Below, one piece after another: positions 8,417 through 18,377 of a DNA stretch of 64,000 bases (within the stretch, counting starts at the first letter, position 1; each line of letters starts with the position of its first letter). Source of the stretch: an uncultured Candidatus Melainabacteria bacterium. Lineage in GTDB: Bacteria; Cyanobacteriota; Vampirovibrionia; Gastranaerophilales; Gastranaerophilaceae. Made by a program: the position numbers and the translations under genes. The stretch lies in assembly GCA_934699705.1 (NCBI GenBank), contig CAKUXD010000005.1, positions 9,864 through 73,863 of the forward strand, read 5' to 3'. The notes under the pieces are model-generated. The model was given only the letters and a program-made list of their open reading frames with translations. It made no database searches and was not told where the DNA came from.

Positions 8417-10069
8417 ATGTCGAAGCAATTTTTTGCATCTGAAGAAGAAACAAAACTAGCACAAAAAGAATTAGAAATAGCTCAAATTGCACATCAAAGA
8501 TATTTGATTAAGCAACAAGAAGAAGACTGGAACGCAGCAATCGAAGGTTACGTAAATGCTGCAAAGTACAATCCTGAATTGCCAGAAGCATATTATAGAT
8601 TGGCATTTTTAATGTGGGAAAAAGGCGAAATTAATGTTGATACAGCTATTGAACAATGCAAAACTGCTTTAACATTTTCTCCAAAATCAATAAATGCTTG
8701 CATTTACAAAGGTTTTTTTGATAAATTAGCAGACAACTATTCACAAGCTGAAGAAGAATTTAAAAAAGCCGTAAGTTTATCAGGTTTTAAATCAGCTCGT
8801 CCAAGATTAATGCTTGCGATGTCTATTTTAAACAGAATGAACAATAAACGCGCTCAATTCAAAGACGTTATTAGCTTTTTATACTACTTTATTTCAGGCT
8901 CTGTAATGTTATCTTATGATATTCCATCTTTGAAAATCTTAACTCATTCCTTAAAAGATGATTTATCTGTATTTGCATACAATAAAGCAGGACAATTTTT
9001 AGAAAATTTAAAAATGAAAAATTCAGCAATTCGTTTGTATAATGTTGCTGCTGAAAAAACAGGTCATAAAGAGATATTTTATTCAAAAATAGGTGATGTT
9101 TCACTTCGTGATGGCATGACTATTGAAGCCTATGAAGCATATAAAAAAGCTCTTTCTGCAAATACAAAAAACAAAAATAATTTGTTGAAGTTAGCTACTC
9201 TAACTCAAACATATTTTCCTGAAATGATTGATGAAACAATTGAGTACTACACTTCATTACTAGAATTAAATCCTGATGATGAGGGTTTTATCTATTATGA
9301 ACTAGGTCATTTATATTTGAATAAAGGCGATAAATTAAATTCAGTAAGCGCGTTTAAATTAGCCTTAGAAAAAGATAAAACAAATCCTTTTTATCACAAT
9401 TCATTAGCTTATGCCTACCTGAAAGCTGAGTTATATGAAGATGCAATTTCGCATTACAACACAGCAATAAGTATCAATCCAGATAACGAATGGACTGCAA
9501 TAGTTTGCCATGCTTTAGGTTCAACTTATGCAGAAGTTTTTGGAAATCTTGATTTAGCGATTGAAAAATTTCAGGAAGGAATTAAACTAGACGAAAAGAA
9601 TTATGATTTAAAACTTTCTTTAGGCGACGCATTAATGGCTTATGGCGATATAGATAACGCTATTCGCGCATATTGTGAAGCTATTAATACAAATTCTGAG
9701 AATTACAGAGCTTATTCAAAAATTGGTTTAGCCTTATGGGAAAACGATTTGATTGAAGAAGCAATGGTTGCTTTACATAAATCTATTGATTTAAACCCTC
9801 ATTTTGATATCGCACAAAATAACTTAGGTGTTATTTATCTTGATGGATTAGGTTGCGCTCAAGATGCACTACCATTTTTTGAAAAAGCTATTGAATTAAA
9901 TCCGTCTTACACACTTGCATATTTCAATGCAGGACGTGCAAATGAAATGATAGGTGAAAAAACTCAAGCTGCCGAATACTATCAAATGGCACTTGATATG
10001 AATAAAATAACTGAGGATATACAAGACTCAGATATTACAGAAAGATTACACTCGCTATTTGAATTATAA
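8417..10069 (+). CDS. tetratricopeptide-repeat protein
   Basis: 550 residues, almost entirely TPR helices, with roughly ten repeats recognisable by the alternating W/LG/Y and A/P positions (for example EAYYRLAFL, YELGHLYLN, YHNSLAYAYL, AYSKIGLALWEN). There is no signal peptide or membrane segment, so it is probably a cytoplasmic protein-protein scaffold. An in-frame TTG at 8390 lies upstream of AAGGAG at 8402-8407; since the ribosome-binding site is internal to that longer frame, ATG 8417 is the real start. A strong terminator follows, so it is likely monocistronic. Confidence 0.85.
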   Translation: MSKQFFASEEETKLAQKELEIAQIAHQRYLIKQQEEDWNAAIEGYVNAAKYNPELPEAYYRLAFLMWEKGEINVDTAIEQCKTALTFSPKSINACIYKGFFDKLADNYSQAEEEFKKAVSLSGFKSARPRLMLAMSILNRMNNKRAQFKDVISFLYYFISGSVMLSYDIPSLKILTHSLKDDLSVFAYNKAGQFLENLKMKNSAIRLYNVAAEKTGHKEIFYSKIGDVSLRDGMTIEAYEAYKKALSANTKNKNNLLKLATLTQTYFPEMIDETIEYYTSLLELNPDDEGFIYYELGHLYLNKGDKLNSVSAFKLALEKDKTNPFYHNSLAYAYLKAELYEDAISHYNTAISINPDNEWTAIVCHALGSTYAEVFGNLDLAIEKFQEGIKLDEKNYDLKLSLGDALMAYGDIDNAIRAYCEAINTNSENYRAYSKIGLALWENDLIEEAMVALHKSIDLNPHFDIAQNNLGVIYLDGLGCAQDALPFFEKAIELNPSYTLAYFNAGRANEMIGEKTQAAEYYQMALDMNKITEDIQDSDITERLHSLFEL

Positions 10070-10077
10070 AAATTCGT

Positions 10078-10103
10078 GGGCAGTTTAACTGCCCTTTTTT
10101 TTT
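10078..10103 (+). terminator. intrinsic terminator after the TPR gene
   Basis: The stem GGGCAG / CTGCCC is followed directly by nine T residues, a textbook rho-independent terminator. The following ~160 bases before the next gene are AT-rich with no other feature that I can see. Confidence 0.9.
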
Positions 10104-10266
10104 GCAGTTAAAATCTTAAAATATATATCTAACCTAACATAGTAAAAATACTTAATATTATAAATAAAGCTTGTAATACTGCAAATGTTAAAATATGTGA
10201 TGATTTTTTAAAATTAAGCATATTTATAAATCACATTTGTTTAATATATAAATAAGGAGTTTTATT

Positions 10267-10683
10267 ATGCCAGTAATTAATGAAAAATTTCAAATCAACA
10301 CTCAAGGTTTTACCGATATAATTGATATTACCAAAAATGTACAAAACAGCGTGTATCTACATTCTTTGAAAGACGCTACTGTCTTATGTTATGTTTCAGG
10401 AAGTACAGCTTCTCTAACCACAATTGAGTTTGAACCAGGGTTGTTGGTAGATTTACCTGAGGCTTTAGAACGTATCGCACCACAAAACATAGATTACCAC
10501 CACGATGACACTTGGCACGACGGTAACGGATATGCGCACGTAAGAGCTGCGATTATGGGTAATTCGCTATCAATTCCACTTATAGACGGCGCTTTACAAC
10601 TTGGAACTTGGCAACAAGTTGTTTTAATCGACTTTGATAACAAGGCAAGAACCAGAACTGTTTATATTCAAATAGTTTACTAA
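10267..10683 (+). CDS. YjbQ/UPF0047 family protein
   Basis: 138 residues, the usual size of the single-domain YjbQ family (COG0432; some members have weak thiamine-phosphate synthase activity). It keeps the ITKNVQNSV opening, DLPEALERIAPQNIDYHHD, the GNGYAHVRAAIMG region with the conserved histidines, and the LGTWQQVVLIDFD end. AAGGAG is eight bases upstream of the ATG. Its stop codon overlaps the stop of the convergent GH57 gene by a few bases. The physiological role is not established for the family. Confidence 0.8.
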   Translation: MPVINEKFQINTQGFTDIIDITKNVQNSVYLHSLKDATVLCYVSGSTASLTTIEFEPGLLVDLPEALERIAPQNIDYHHDDTWHDGNGYAHVRAAIMGNSLSIPLIDGALQLGTWQQVVLIDFDNKARTRTVYIQIVY

Positions 10684-12929
10684 TCAGCTTTTGGGCGTTG
10701 CATTGTTAATAAAAGCTCTTGCGGTATTGCAGTTTCCATTATACCAAAATCTGCTGTTGCAAAGAAAAATTCAACCATTTCGCCATAGTTAATATCAATA
10801 ACATCAAAAGGAATACTTATGTCTATAACATTGTCATAAGCTACTTTTACTGACTCTGGGTCTTGCACATACCATAACCCGCCCTGCATAGACTTTGAAA
10901 ACTGCAAAGGTCTAAGCATGCCATTTACAAGAGAAAGTCTTAATTCTGTGCTGAATTTTTCGTGAACTAACTGATATACGTCTTCTGTTTTATTGATAAG
11001 CCTTATATTTGAAAGGTTTTGGCGTTTATCTCTGTTTCTGAAATACAAATACATCTGATGAACAACATTTGTATTGTTTTCTTTAACCTCTTTATCTATA
11101 TAAAATCTCAAATAAAGATTGTCTTTATCAAATCCGAATTTTATTTTTTCAAAAAGTCGTGCTTCTTCTGCATTTGGTAAATCTGGCAGATTAATTACCC
11201 CTGCATTAAGCCATTCATCATCAATTCTGTCTTGACCGTCCATAATTGGCGACATTGCTTCTGTCGGAATATTCGACGGATTAAAATTTAAAGTTACCAA
11301 AGGTGTTTCTAAACTTGGCAAAATTGGTAAATTGAAAAATCTGTAAATATTTTTCAGATGTTCTCTGAATAAATAATCAAAAATATGGTCCTGTCCTGAA
11401 TGATTTGGTTCACCATACCACCAGAACCAATCACTACCTTCAGCTATATACAATTCTTGACGAGCTTTCTCAATATTTGGGTTATCTGGATTTTCTTCAA
11501 CAAATTCTGTAAAATCATCACGAACTTTTTTTAATAAATTCCAAGCCTGATTTTTTGTAGGCTCGCCAATCCATAATTGAAAATTTCTGTTAATCCAAGA
11601 ACCTGAATAAATCTTTGGAAGTTGTTTTTTATTTTTATCTTTTTCAATGTAATCACTTATAAGAACAGTTTCTAATGTACTATCATTTTCTATTAATTGA
11701 TAAATTGTTTTTAAAAATTCAGAACCGTCATCAGGATAGCTTTCCCAAGAATTTTCACCGTCGATTGCTATTGTTAACAAGTGTTCATCATCAGGTGAAG
11801 CAAAAATTTTGCTCTGAATAACTTTTATTCTGTCATAAAGGTCATTTGCAGCTTTTTGCGGTTCTGTATGAGGATATTCAAAACTAATTAAATTAGGAAT
11901 TAAAGAATCTCTGAAAATAACATCTATTTTAGAGTTTTGAGTTTTGTATTCATAAGTTTTTAACAAATGATAAGGGTCTGCTAAATACCCTCTGAAATCT
12001 CTTACAAATTCAAAGTTAATAGAGTTTGCCAAAATTCCTTCGTCAGAAATAGTCCATTCTACGCCTAAATCTGCTAACATTTCTAAAGTTTTAGAACTTA
12101 CGCATTGTTCAGGAGGCCAAATACCTTTTGGTCTGCGCCCAAAAATTTCTTCCATTTTATCCAAAGCCATTTTCGTTTGAGCAATTGCATCTTTTGACAT
12201 TTTCAAATTTGCAGGCAAAACTTCTGGATTTGGAATATTTCTATGCGCACATTTTATATCTAACAAAATTGGCAAAATTGGGTGGTAATACGGACTTGTG
12301 GTAATCTCTATTTTACCTGCTTCCATAAAATTGCGGTAAGTCGGAATTATTTGACGAATAATTTCTCTTTGATAATCTATAATTTTAATTCTATCTTCAA
12401 GCGTAAAATTACAACCTTTGTCGGCAAGCTCTTGAAGTTCCGGATAAATTTCACCATAAATTGGGTCAAACCACGCAAGGTTAAACCAAGCCATTATATC
12501 AGCATATTCTTGGTCTGTATATGCGTCAATATCATAAATATTATCCTCTACTCGTTTTTTATAAAGAGTGGTATAAACCTCATGATGCGAAATCATAGAT
12601 TGAAAATTTGCATCGAAAAAGTTGTTTAGAATAAACCTTTTATCATCATCAGATAAATCTTCAATTTTTGAAGTGCTTAATCTGGAATGAACATCTTGAG
12701 CTTCGTTTTCACCATAATCTATAAGCGATTCAAGCAAAAGAGGCACAAGGTTAAAATTTAATTTTAAATTTGGATAATCATTCATCAATAAAACCATATC
12801 CAAATAATCTTTAACCGCGTGCATTCTAACCCATGGCATCAGGTAATCACTATCAGGATTCAGTTTATAAACTGGCTGATGCATGTGCCAATAGAATGCT
12901 ATTGAAAGTTTTTTTTGTTCGCCTACCAT
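10680..12929 (-). CDS. GH57 family glycoside hydrolase (alpha-amylase/glucanotransferase type)
   Basis: 749 residues. The opening FYWHMHQPVYKLNPDSDYLMPWVRMHAV... is GH57 conserved region 1; IWPPEQCVSSKTLEML carries the motif with the catalytic Glu, and IAIDGENSWESYPDDG the motif with the catalytic Asp. Residues from about 550 form an additional beta-rich domain. GH57 enzymes act on alpha-glucans, and with no signal peptide this one probably handles intracellular glycogen. ATG 12929 has no Shine-Dalgarno sequence, but TGATACGAT lies seven bases upstream, suggesting a leaderless message. Confidence 0.88.
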   Translation of the reverse strand: MVGEQKKLSIAFYWHMHQPVYKLNPDSDYLMPWVRMHAVKDYLDMVLLMNDYPNLKLNFNLVPLLLESLIDYGENEAQDVHSRLSTSKIEDLSDDDKRFILNNFFDANFQSMISHHEVYTTLYKKRVEDNIYDIDAYTDQEYADIMAWFNLAWFDPIYGEIYPELQELADKGCNFTLEDRIKIIDYQREIIRQIIPTYRNFMEAGKIEITTSPYYHPILPILLDIKCAHRNIPNPEVLPANLKMSKDAIAQTKMALDKMEEIFGRRPKGIWPPEQCVSSKTLEMLADLGVEWTISDEGILANSINFEFVRDFRGYLADPYHLLKTYEYKTQNSKIDVIFRDSLIPNLISFEYPHTEPQKAANDLYDRIKVIQSKIFASPDDEHLLTIAIDGENSWESYPDDGSEFLKTIYQLIENDSTLETVLISDYIEKDKNKKQLPKIYSGSWINRNFQLWIGEPTKNQAWNLLKKVRDDFTEFVEENPDNPNIEKARQELYIAEGSDWFWWYGEPNHSGQDHIFDYLFREHLKNIYRFFNLPILPSLETPLVTLNFNPSNIPTEAMSPIMDGQDRIDDEWLNAGVINLPDLPNAEEARLFEKIKFGFDKDNLYLRFYIDKEVKENNTNVVHQMYLYFRNRDKRQNLSNIRLINKTEDVYQLVHEKFSTELRLSLVNGMLRPLQFSKSMQGGLWYVQDPESVKVAYDNVIDISIPFDVIDINYGEMVEFFFATADFGIMETAIPQELLLTMQRPKAD

Positions 12930-12936
12930 CAATTTA

Positions 12937-12945
12937 ATCGTATCA
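12937..12945 (-). promoter_or_regulatory. extended -10 element of the GH57 gene
   Basis: On the minus strand the sequence reads TGATACGAT, then seven bases, then ATG. With normal start-site spacing the transcript would begin at or next to the ATG. No ribosome-binding site is present. Confidence 0.45.
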
Positions 12946-13074
12946 AAAAAAATAAACTTGGCAAGAAGATTTATAAAATTTCTGAATTTTTACACACAGA
13001 GAATAATATTGCATAAATTCTTTTTTGTACTAAAATAATCGTGTAGTTATACTTCAAAAAATAGGAGAACTCAA

Positions 13075-14034
13075 ATGAGTGAAAGAAAATTAGTAGGAAC
13101 AAACGAAATGTTCAAAAAAGCATTAGCTGGCGGATATGCTATCGGTGCTTACAACGTAAACAACATGGAAATTTTACAAGGTATTGCAGAAGCAGCTGAA
13201 GAAACTCGTTCACCAATTATTTTACAAGTTTCAGCAGGTGCTAGAAAATATGCTAACCAAACATACTTAATCAAATTAGTTGAAGCTGCATTAGCTACAA
13301 CAACAGTACCTATCGCTTTACATTTAGACCATGGTGCTGATTTCGAAATTTGTAAGGCTTGTATCGATGGTGGATTCTCATCAGTTATGATTGATGGTTC
13401 AAGATTTCCATTCGAAGAAAACGTAGCTGTTACTAAAAAAGTTGTAGAATACGCTCACGAAAGAGGCGTTTCTGTTGAAGCTGAGCTTGGTAAATTAGCT
13501 GGTGTTGAAGATGATGTTAACGTTAATGCTAAAGACGCTAAATATACAAATGTTAAAGAAGCTGTTGAATTTGTTAAACAAACAGGTTGTGATTCATTAG
13601 CTATCGCTATCGGTACTTCACACGGTGCTTACAAATTTAAAGGTGAAGCTAAATTAGACTTTGACAGATTAAAAGAAATTAAAGATGCATTAGCTGAAGC
13701 TGGTTACCCAGATTATCCAATCGTATTACACGGTTCTTCTTCAGTTCCAAAAGAATTCGTAGAAAAATGTAATAAATTCGGTGGAAACTTACCTGATGCA
13801 CAAGGTGTTCCAGAAGATATGTTAAACTATGCTTCTAAACACGGTGTAGCTAAAATTAATATTGATACAGACTTACGTTTAGCTATGACTTCTACTATCA
13901 GAGAATTTTTCATTGAACACCCTGAAAAATTCGACCCACGCGAATACATGGGACCTGGTAGAACTGCAGTTAAAGAAATGGTTATGCACAAAATGAGAGA
14001 TGTATTAGGTACAGCTGGACACGCTGATGACTAA
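13075..14034 (+). CDS. fba: class II fructose-1,6-bisphosphate aldolase
   Basis: 319 residues. This zinc-dependent aldolase interconverts fructose-1,6-bisphosphate with glyceraldehyde-3-phosphate and DHAP. Seen: AYNVNNMEILQGI, the zinc-binding LHLDHGAD, EAELGKLAGVED, IAIGTSHGAYKF and LHGSSSVP. TAGGAG precedes the start with good spacing and a clear terminator follows. Codon choice is strongly biased, as expected for a highly expressed glycolytic gene. It complements the PPi-dependent phosphofructokinase at 29-31 kb. Confidence 0.95.
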   Translation: MSERKLVGTNEMFKKALAGGYAIGAYNVNNMEILQGIAEAAEETRSPIILQVSAGARKYANQTYLIKLVEAALATTTVPIALHLDHGADFEICKACIDGGFSSVMIDGSRFPFEENVAVTKKVVEYAHERGVSVEAELGKLAGVEDDVNVNAKDAKYTNVKEAVEFVKQTGCDSLAIAIGTSHGAYKFKGEAKLDFDRLKEIKDALAEAGYPDYPIVLHGSSSVPKEFVEKCNKFGGNLPDAQGVPEDMLNYASKHGVAKINIDTDLRLAMTSTIREFFIEHPEKFDPREYMGPGRTAVKEMVMHKMRDVLGTAGHADD

Positions 14035-14073
14035 TAATTAACTCGATTTATTTATAAACAGTTATAAACATTC

Positions 14074-14112
14074 AAAAAGGTTGAACAGAGAAATCTATTC
14101 AACCTTTTTATT
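14074..14112 (+). terminator. terminator after the aldolase gene
   Basis: The ten-base-pair stem AAAGGTTGAA / TTCAACCTTT has a 12-base loop and a T-rich tail, about 45 bases after the aldolase stop. Confidence 0.8.
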
Positions 14113-14221
14113 TTCAACAAGTGTTTTCTTTACATTTATATTAAGATGATATCAAGATGATTAAATTTTGAGTATTTTTATAATATAATTATATCAATAG
14201 GTACATTAATAGAGGAACTAG

Positions 14222-15526
14222 ATGAAAAAGTTTAATTTAACTACATTTATATTTATTGCACTTATAGCAGGTATTCTTGTTGGGTGGTTATTTCCAGCTT
14301 TTGCAATAAAAACAGCATCCTTGGCAAAAATATTTTTAAATATGATTAAAATGATTATTGCACCATTGTTATTCTCAACACTTGTTGTCGGAATTGCTGG
14401 ACATGGTGATGTTAAAAGTCTTGGTAAAATTGGTTTAAAAACTTTGATTTATTTTGAAATAGTTACGACCTTTGCCTTGGTTATTGGTTTAGCCATGGGT
14501 AATATTGTTAAACCTGGGGTTGGATTAGAAAATGTTGTGGCAGCAAGTGCGCATGATATTCAGGCGGCTCAACACATGGCGACAATTAATCCTAATAACT
14601 CCTTATCTGGCATGATTATTGGAATGTTTCCAACTTCAGTAATCAAGGCTATGGCAGACGGAAACTTATTACAAATAGTTATTTTCTCACTATTCTTTGC
14701 GGTTGCAATTTGTGCAGTTGGAAAATCTGCAAAACCTGTGTTAGACGTATTAAACGCTACTGCAAAAGTTATGTTTAAATTTACGGAATATGTAATGTAT
14801 TTTGCACCATTTGGTATTTTTGGCGCAGTTGCATCTGCTATTGGTATAAATGGTATAAGCGTTTTAAAAAGTTATGGAAAAGTAATATTCTGTTTATACA
14901 CAGCACTTATAATATTTGTATTTTTTGTATTGCATTTTGTTTGTCATTTGGTTAAAGTACCTTTCTTTAAACTTATGTCAGCAATTAAAGACCAAATTTT
15001 ACTTGCGTTTACAACAACTAGTTCAGAGGCCGCATTACCAAAATCAATGGAAATTTTGGAAAAATTTGGTGTTCCAAGAAATATCGTAAGTTTTGTTATG
15101 CCGACAGGATATACTTTTAATTTAGACGGAAGTACATTAGGTGTATCTGTTGCGGTATTATTTTCAACACAATTAGTAGGTATTAACTTGAACCTTGAAC
15201 AACAACTTGCTATGATGTTAGCATTAATGTTTGCAAGTAAAGGTATTGCAGGCGTTCCAAGGGTTTCTTTAATTGTACTTGCGGGTACTTTAACAACATT
15301 TAACTATCCAATTATTGGGGTAGCAATTTTATTAGGTATTGACCATATTCTTGATATGGGTAGAACTACTATTAACTTAATCGGTAACTGCGTTGCAACT
15401 GTTGTTATTGCTCGTTGGGAAAATCAATTTGATGATGAAAAAATGCATAAATTTATTGCACGAGAAAAACGTCGTAAAGAACTTTTATCTTATTTTGCAT
15501 CAAAAAAGACAGCAAAAGCTGCATAA
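14222..15526 (+). CDS. dicarboxylate/amino acid:cation symporter
   Basis: 434 residues of the DAACS (GltP/DctA) family, importing glutamate, aspartate or C4-dicarboxylates with Na+ or H+. The substrate-binding hairpins and signature segments are visible: TTTSSEAALPKSMEIL (first re-entrant loop), GYTFNLDGSTL, ASKGIAGVPRVSLIVL and DMGRTTINLIGNCVA. About eight membrane helices are present. AGAGGA precedes ATG 14222. The ileS gene starts 30 bases downstream and may be co-transcribed. Substrate specificity is not resolved. Confidence 0.9.
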   Translation: MKKFNLTTFIFIALIAGILVGWLFPAFAIKTASLAKIFLNMIKMIIAPLLFSTLVVGIAGHGDVKSLGKIGLKTLIYFEIVTTFALVIGLAMGNIVKPGVGLENVVAASAHDIQAAQHMATINPNNSLSGMIIGMFPTSVIKAMADGNLLQIVIFSLFFAVAICAVGKSAKPVLDVLNATAKVMFKFTEYVMYFAPFGIFGAVASAIGINGISVLKSYGKVIFCLYTALIIFVFFVLHFVCHLVKVPFFKLMSAIKDQILLAFTTTSSEAALPKSMEILEKFGVPRNIVSFVMPTGYTFNLDGSTLGVSVAVLFSTQLVGINLNLEQQLAMMLALMFASKGIAGVPRVSLIVLAGTLTTFNYPIIGVAILLGIDHILDMGRTTINLIGNCVATVVIARWENQFDDEKMHKFIAREKRRKELLSYFASKKTAKAA

Positions 15527-15556
15527 TTATATAATTAGAATAGAGGAAGAATATAA

Positions 15557-18367
15557 ATGACTGAAAATGAAAAAAAAGAGTTTAAAGATACTCTTAATTT
15601 ACCAAAAACCACATTAGACATGCGCGCAAACGCCACTAAAAAAGAACCTGAAACTCAAAAATTTTGGGAAGAACATCAAATGTATAAAAAAATGACCGAA
15701 AACAGAGATAAAACAAACTCTTTTATCTTACATGACGGTCCTCCATATTTGAGTTCAGAAAAAATTCACGTTGGTACTGCATTAAACAAAATTTTAAAAG
15801 ACATATTAATTAAATACAAATCTCAAAGAGGTTATTATGCACCTTATGTTCCAGGATATGACGGTCATGGTTTACCGATTGAAAACAAAGTTGTTAAAAA
15901 TATTGAAGGCGGTCGTAACGCAGTTACTCCTGCAGAATTAAGACAAAAATGTCGTGAATACGCTCATAACAGTTTAAAAGGTCAAGAAAGTGAATTTAAA
16001 AGACTTGGCGTTTTAGGTAATTGGGAAAACCCTTATTTAACAATTGACGGCGAATACGAAGCTGAACAAGTTAGAGTATTTGGCGAAATGTACAAAAAAG
16101 GTTATATCGAAAAAGGGTTAAAACCTGTTTACTGGTGCGCTTCTTGTGAAACTGCACTTGCAGAAGCAGAAGTTGAATATGCAGATCATACTTCAACTTC
16201 AATTTATGTAAGATTTAAGTTTGATGACGAAAGCACAAAAACTTTAAGAGAAAAATTTGATTTCTTAAACAAAGATAAAGATATTTATTCAGTAATTTGG
16301 ACAACAACTCCTTGGACAATTCCGTCAAATTTAGCAATCAGCGTTCACCCAAGATTTGAATATACCTTCTTTGAATACAACAATGATATTTATTACGCGG
16401 CAACTGGTTTGTTAGCAAACTTCTTAAAAGATGTTGACTGGAAAGAAGAAGATATCAAGGTTTTAGGCATTTGCAAAGGTGAAAATTTAGAAAATTTAAC
16501 TCCAATTCACCCATTATATGACAGAAAATCACCAATTCTTTGCGGTGAACACGTTACACTTGACGCAGGTACAGGTTCAGTTCATACAGCTCCAGGTCAT
16601 GGGCTTGAAGACTATGAAGTTTGTTGCAAATACAAAATTGGCGTATATTCTCCACTTGATTCAAAAGGTGTTTGGACAGAAGAAGCAGGAGATTTGGCAG
16701 GTATTCCTTACTATAAAGGAAATTCAATTGTAATAGATAAATTAAAAGATTGTGGTGCATTGCTTGCATCAGAAGATTTACAACATAGTTATCCTCATTG
16801 CTGGAGATGTAAGCACCCTGTAATTTACAGAGCAACTCCACAATGGTTTGTAAAAGTGGACAAATTTAGAGATGAAGCCTTAAAAGCAATTAAGGGTGTG
16901 AAATTTATTCCAGCATCAGGCGAAGCTCGAATTTCAAACATGGTTGAAGGTCGTACAGACTGGTGTATTTCACGTCAACGTGCTTGGGGTGTTCCAATTC
17001 CTGTATTCTATTGCGAAGATTGCGGAGAAGTTATCGTTACAGATGAAACAATCGAACACGTAGCTGAAATGTTTGAAAAAGAAACTTCTGATGCGTGGGT
17101 TAAATACGATGAAAAACAACTTCTTCCAGACGGATTTGTTTGTCCTAAATGCGGTAAAACACACTTCCGTAAAGAAAAAGATATTATGGACGTTTGGTTT
17201 GATTCAGGTGTTTCTTGGAGAGCAGTTGTTGAAAAACGCTCTGATGAGTTAAACCATACTCCTGTTGATATGTATTTAGAAGGTTCTGACCAACACAGAG
17301 GCTGGTTTCAATCTTCATTACTTACATCAGTTGCAACTCAAGGAAAAGCTCCTTATAAACAAGTGTTAACTCATGGTTTCGTATTTGGTGAAGATGGTAG
17401 AAAAATGTCTAAATCTTTAGGCAACTACATTAGGCCTGATGATATTATTAAAAACTATGGTGCAGATATTTTAAGACTTTGGGCAGCTTCTGTTGATTAC
17501 AGAAATGATATCAAAATTGGTGATAACATTGTTAAACAGCTTGCTGAAATCTTTAAAAAGACTAGAAACACAGCACGTTTCTTAATGGGCAACTTGTTTG
17601 ATTTTGAACCTGAAAAAGATTATGTTGATTACCAAAATCTTAAAGATTTGGATAAATTTGCATTACACAAATTATATCAATTAATCGAAAATGTAACAGA
17701 GGCATTTGAAGGTTATGAATTTTACAAATATTTCCAATGCTTGCAAAACTTTGCTGCGGTGGATTTAAGCGCATTTTATTTAGATATTGTAAAAGATAGA
17801 TTATATACATCAGGCAAAAAATCTCTTTCTCGCAGAGCTTGCCAAACTGTAATGTATGAAATTTTACAAGCCCTAGTTAGAATTATCATGCCAGTAATGC
17901 CTCACCAAGCAGAAGATATTTGGCAAAATGTTCCTGAAAATCAAAAAGGCGGATTGGAAAGTATTTTACTTTCTTCTTGGCCTGAAATGAAAGAAGAATG
18001 GAATAATCCAGAACTTGAACAAGAATTTGCAAAAATCTTGAAAACTCGTGTTATTGTAACAAAAGCGATAGAACCTTTAAGAGCAGATAAAAAAGTTGGA
18101 AGCTCACTAGAAGTCGCTGTTTATATTAAAGATGACGAAAATAAAGATTTATTGAAATCTTGTGAAGATGAACTTTGCAATATTTTTATTACATCTCAAG
18201 CAATAGTTGCTGATGAAAAACCAGAAAATGTATTAAATGAATATACAGAAGAAGGTTGCACAGTTTGGGTTACAAAAGCACACGGTGAAAAGTGTTGCCG
18301 TTGCTGGAAATACCGCGACTTAAATGATGACGGTATTTGCTCTGATTGTGCTGATGCTATAAAATAA
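15557..18367 (+). CDS. ileS: isoleucyl-tRNA synthetase with a non-canonical HIGH motif
   Basis: 936 residues, normal for the family. Domains in order: Rossmann catalytic core, CP1 editing domain (TTTPWTIPSNLAIS and the GTGSVHTAPGHG..DYEV editing site), second half of the core with KMSKS (GRKMSKSLGN), anticodon-binding helices, and a C-terminal zinc finger (CCRC...CSDC). The first class I signature, normally HIGH, reads HVGT (residues 71-74, bases 15767-15778), and the preceding loop (PPYLSSEKI) is one residue longer than in textbook IleRS. The rest of the active site looks intact, so the enzyme is very likely functional. A weak AGAGGAAGA precedes the ATG. Confidence 0.95.
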   Translation: MTENEKKEFKDTLNLPKTTLDMRANATKKEPETQKFWEEHQMYKKMTENRDKTNSFILHDGPPYLSSEKIHVGTALNKILKDILIKYKSQRGYYAPYVPGYDGHGLPIENKVVKNIEGGRNAVTPAELRQKCREYAHNSLKGQESEFKRLGVLGNWENPYLTIDGEYEAEQVRVFGEMYKKGYIEKGLKPVYWCASCETALAEAEVEYADHTSTSIYVRFKFDDESTKTLREKFDFLNKDKDIYSVIWTTTPWTIPSNLAISVHPRFEYTFFEYNNDIYYAATGLLANFLKDVDWKEEDIKVLGICKGENLENLTPIHPLYDRKSPILCGEHVTLDAGTGSVHTAPGHGLEDYEVCCKYKIGVYSPLDSKGVWTEEAGDLAGIPYYKGNSIVIDKLKDCGALLASEDLQHSYPHCWRCKHPVIYRATPQWFVKVDKFRDEALKAIKGVKFIPASGEARISNMVEGRTDWCISRQRAWGVPIPVFYCEDCGEVIVTDETIEHVAEMFEKETSDAWVKYDEKQLLPDGFVCPKCGKTHFRKEKDIMDVWFDSGVSWRAVVEKRSDELNHTPVDMYLEGSDQHRGWFQSSLLTSVATQGKAPYKQVLTHGFVFGEDGRKMSKSLGNYIRPDDIIKNYGADILRLWAASVDYRNDIKIGDNIVKQLAEIFKKTRNTARFLMGNLFDFEPEKDYVDYQNLKDLDKFALHKLYQLIENVTEAFEGYEFYKYFQCLQNFAAVDLSAFYLDIVKDRLYTSGKKSLSRRACQTVMYEILQALVRIIMPVMPHQAEDIWQNVPENQKGGLESILLSSWPEMKEEWNNPELEQEFAKILKTRVIVTKAIEPLRADKKVGSSLEVAVYIKDDENKDLLKSCEDELCNIFITSQAIVADEKPENVLNEYTEEGCTVWVTKAHGEKCCRCWKYRDLNDDGICSDCADAIK

Positions 18368-18377
18368 GGCAAAATTA

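Noticed and set aside
15527..15556. T-box leader before ileS
   Set aside because: Only 30 bases separate it from the symporter gene, too short for a T-box, and no specifier stem is seen.
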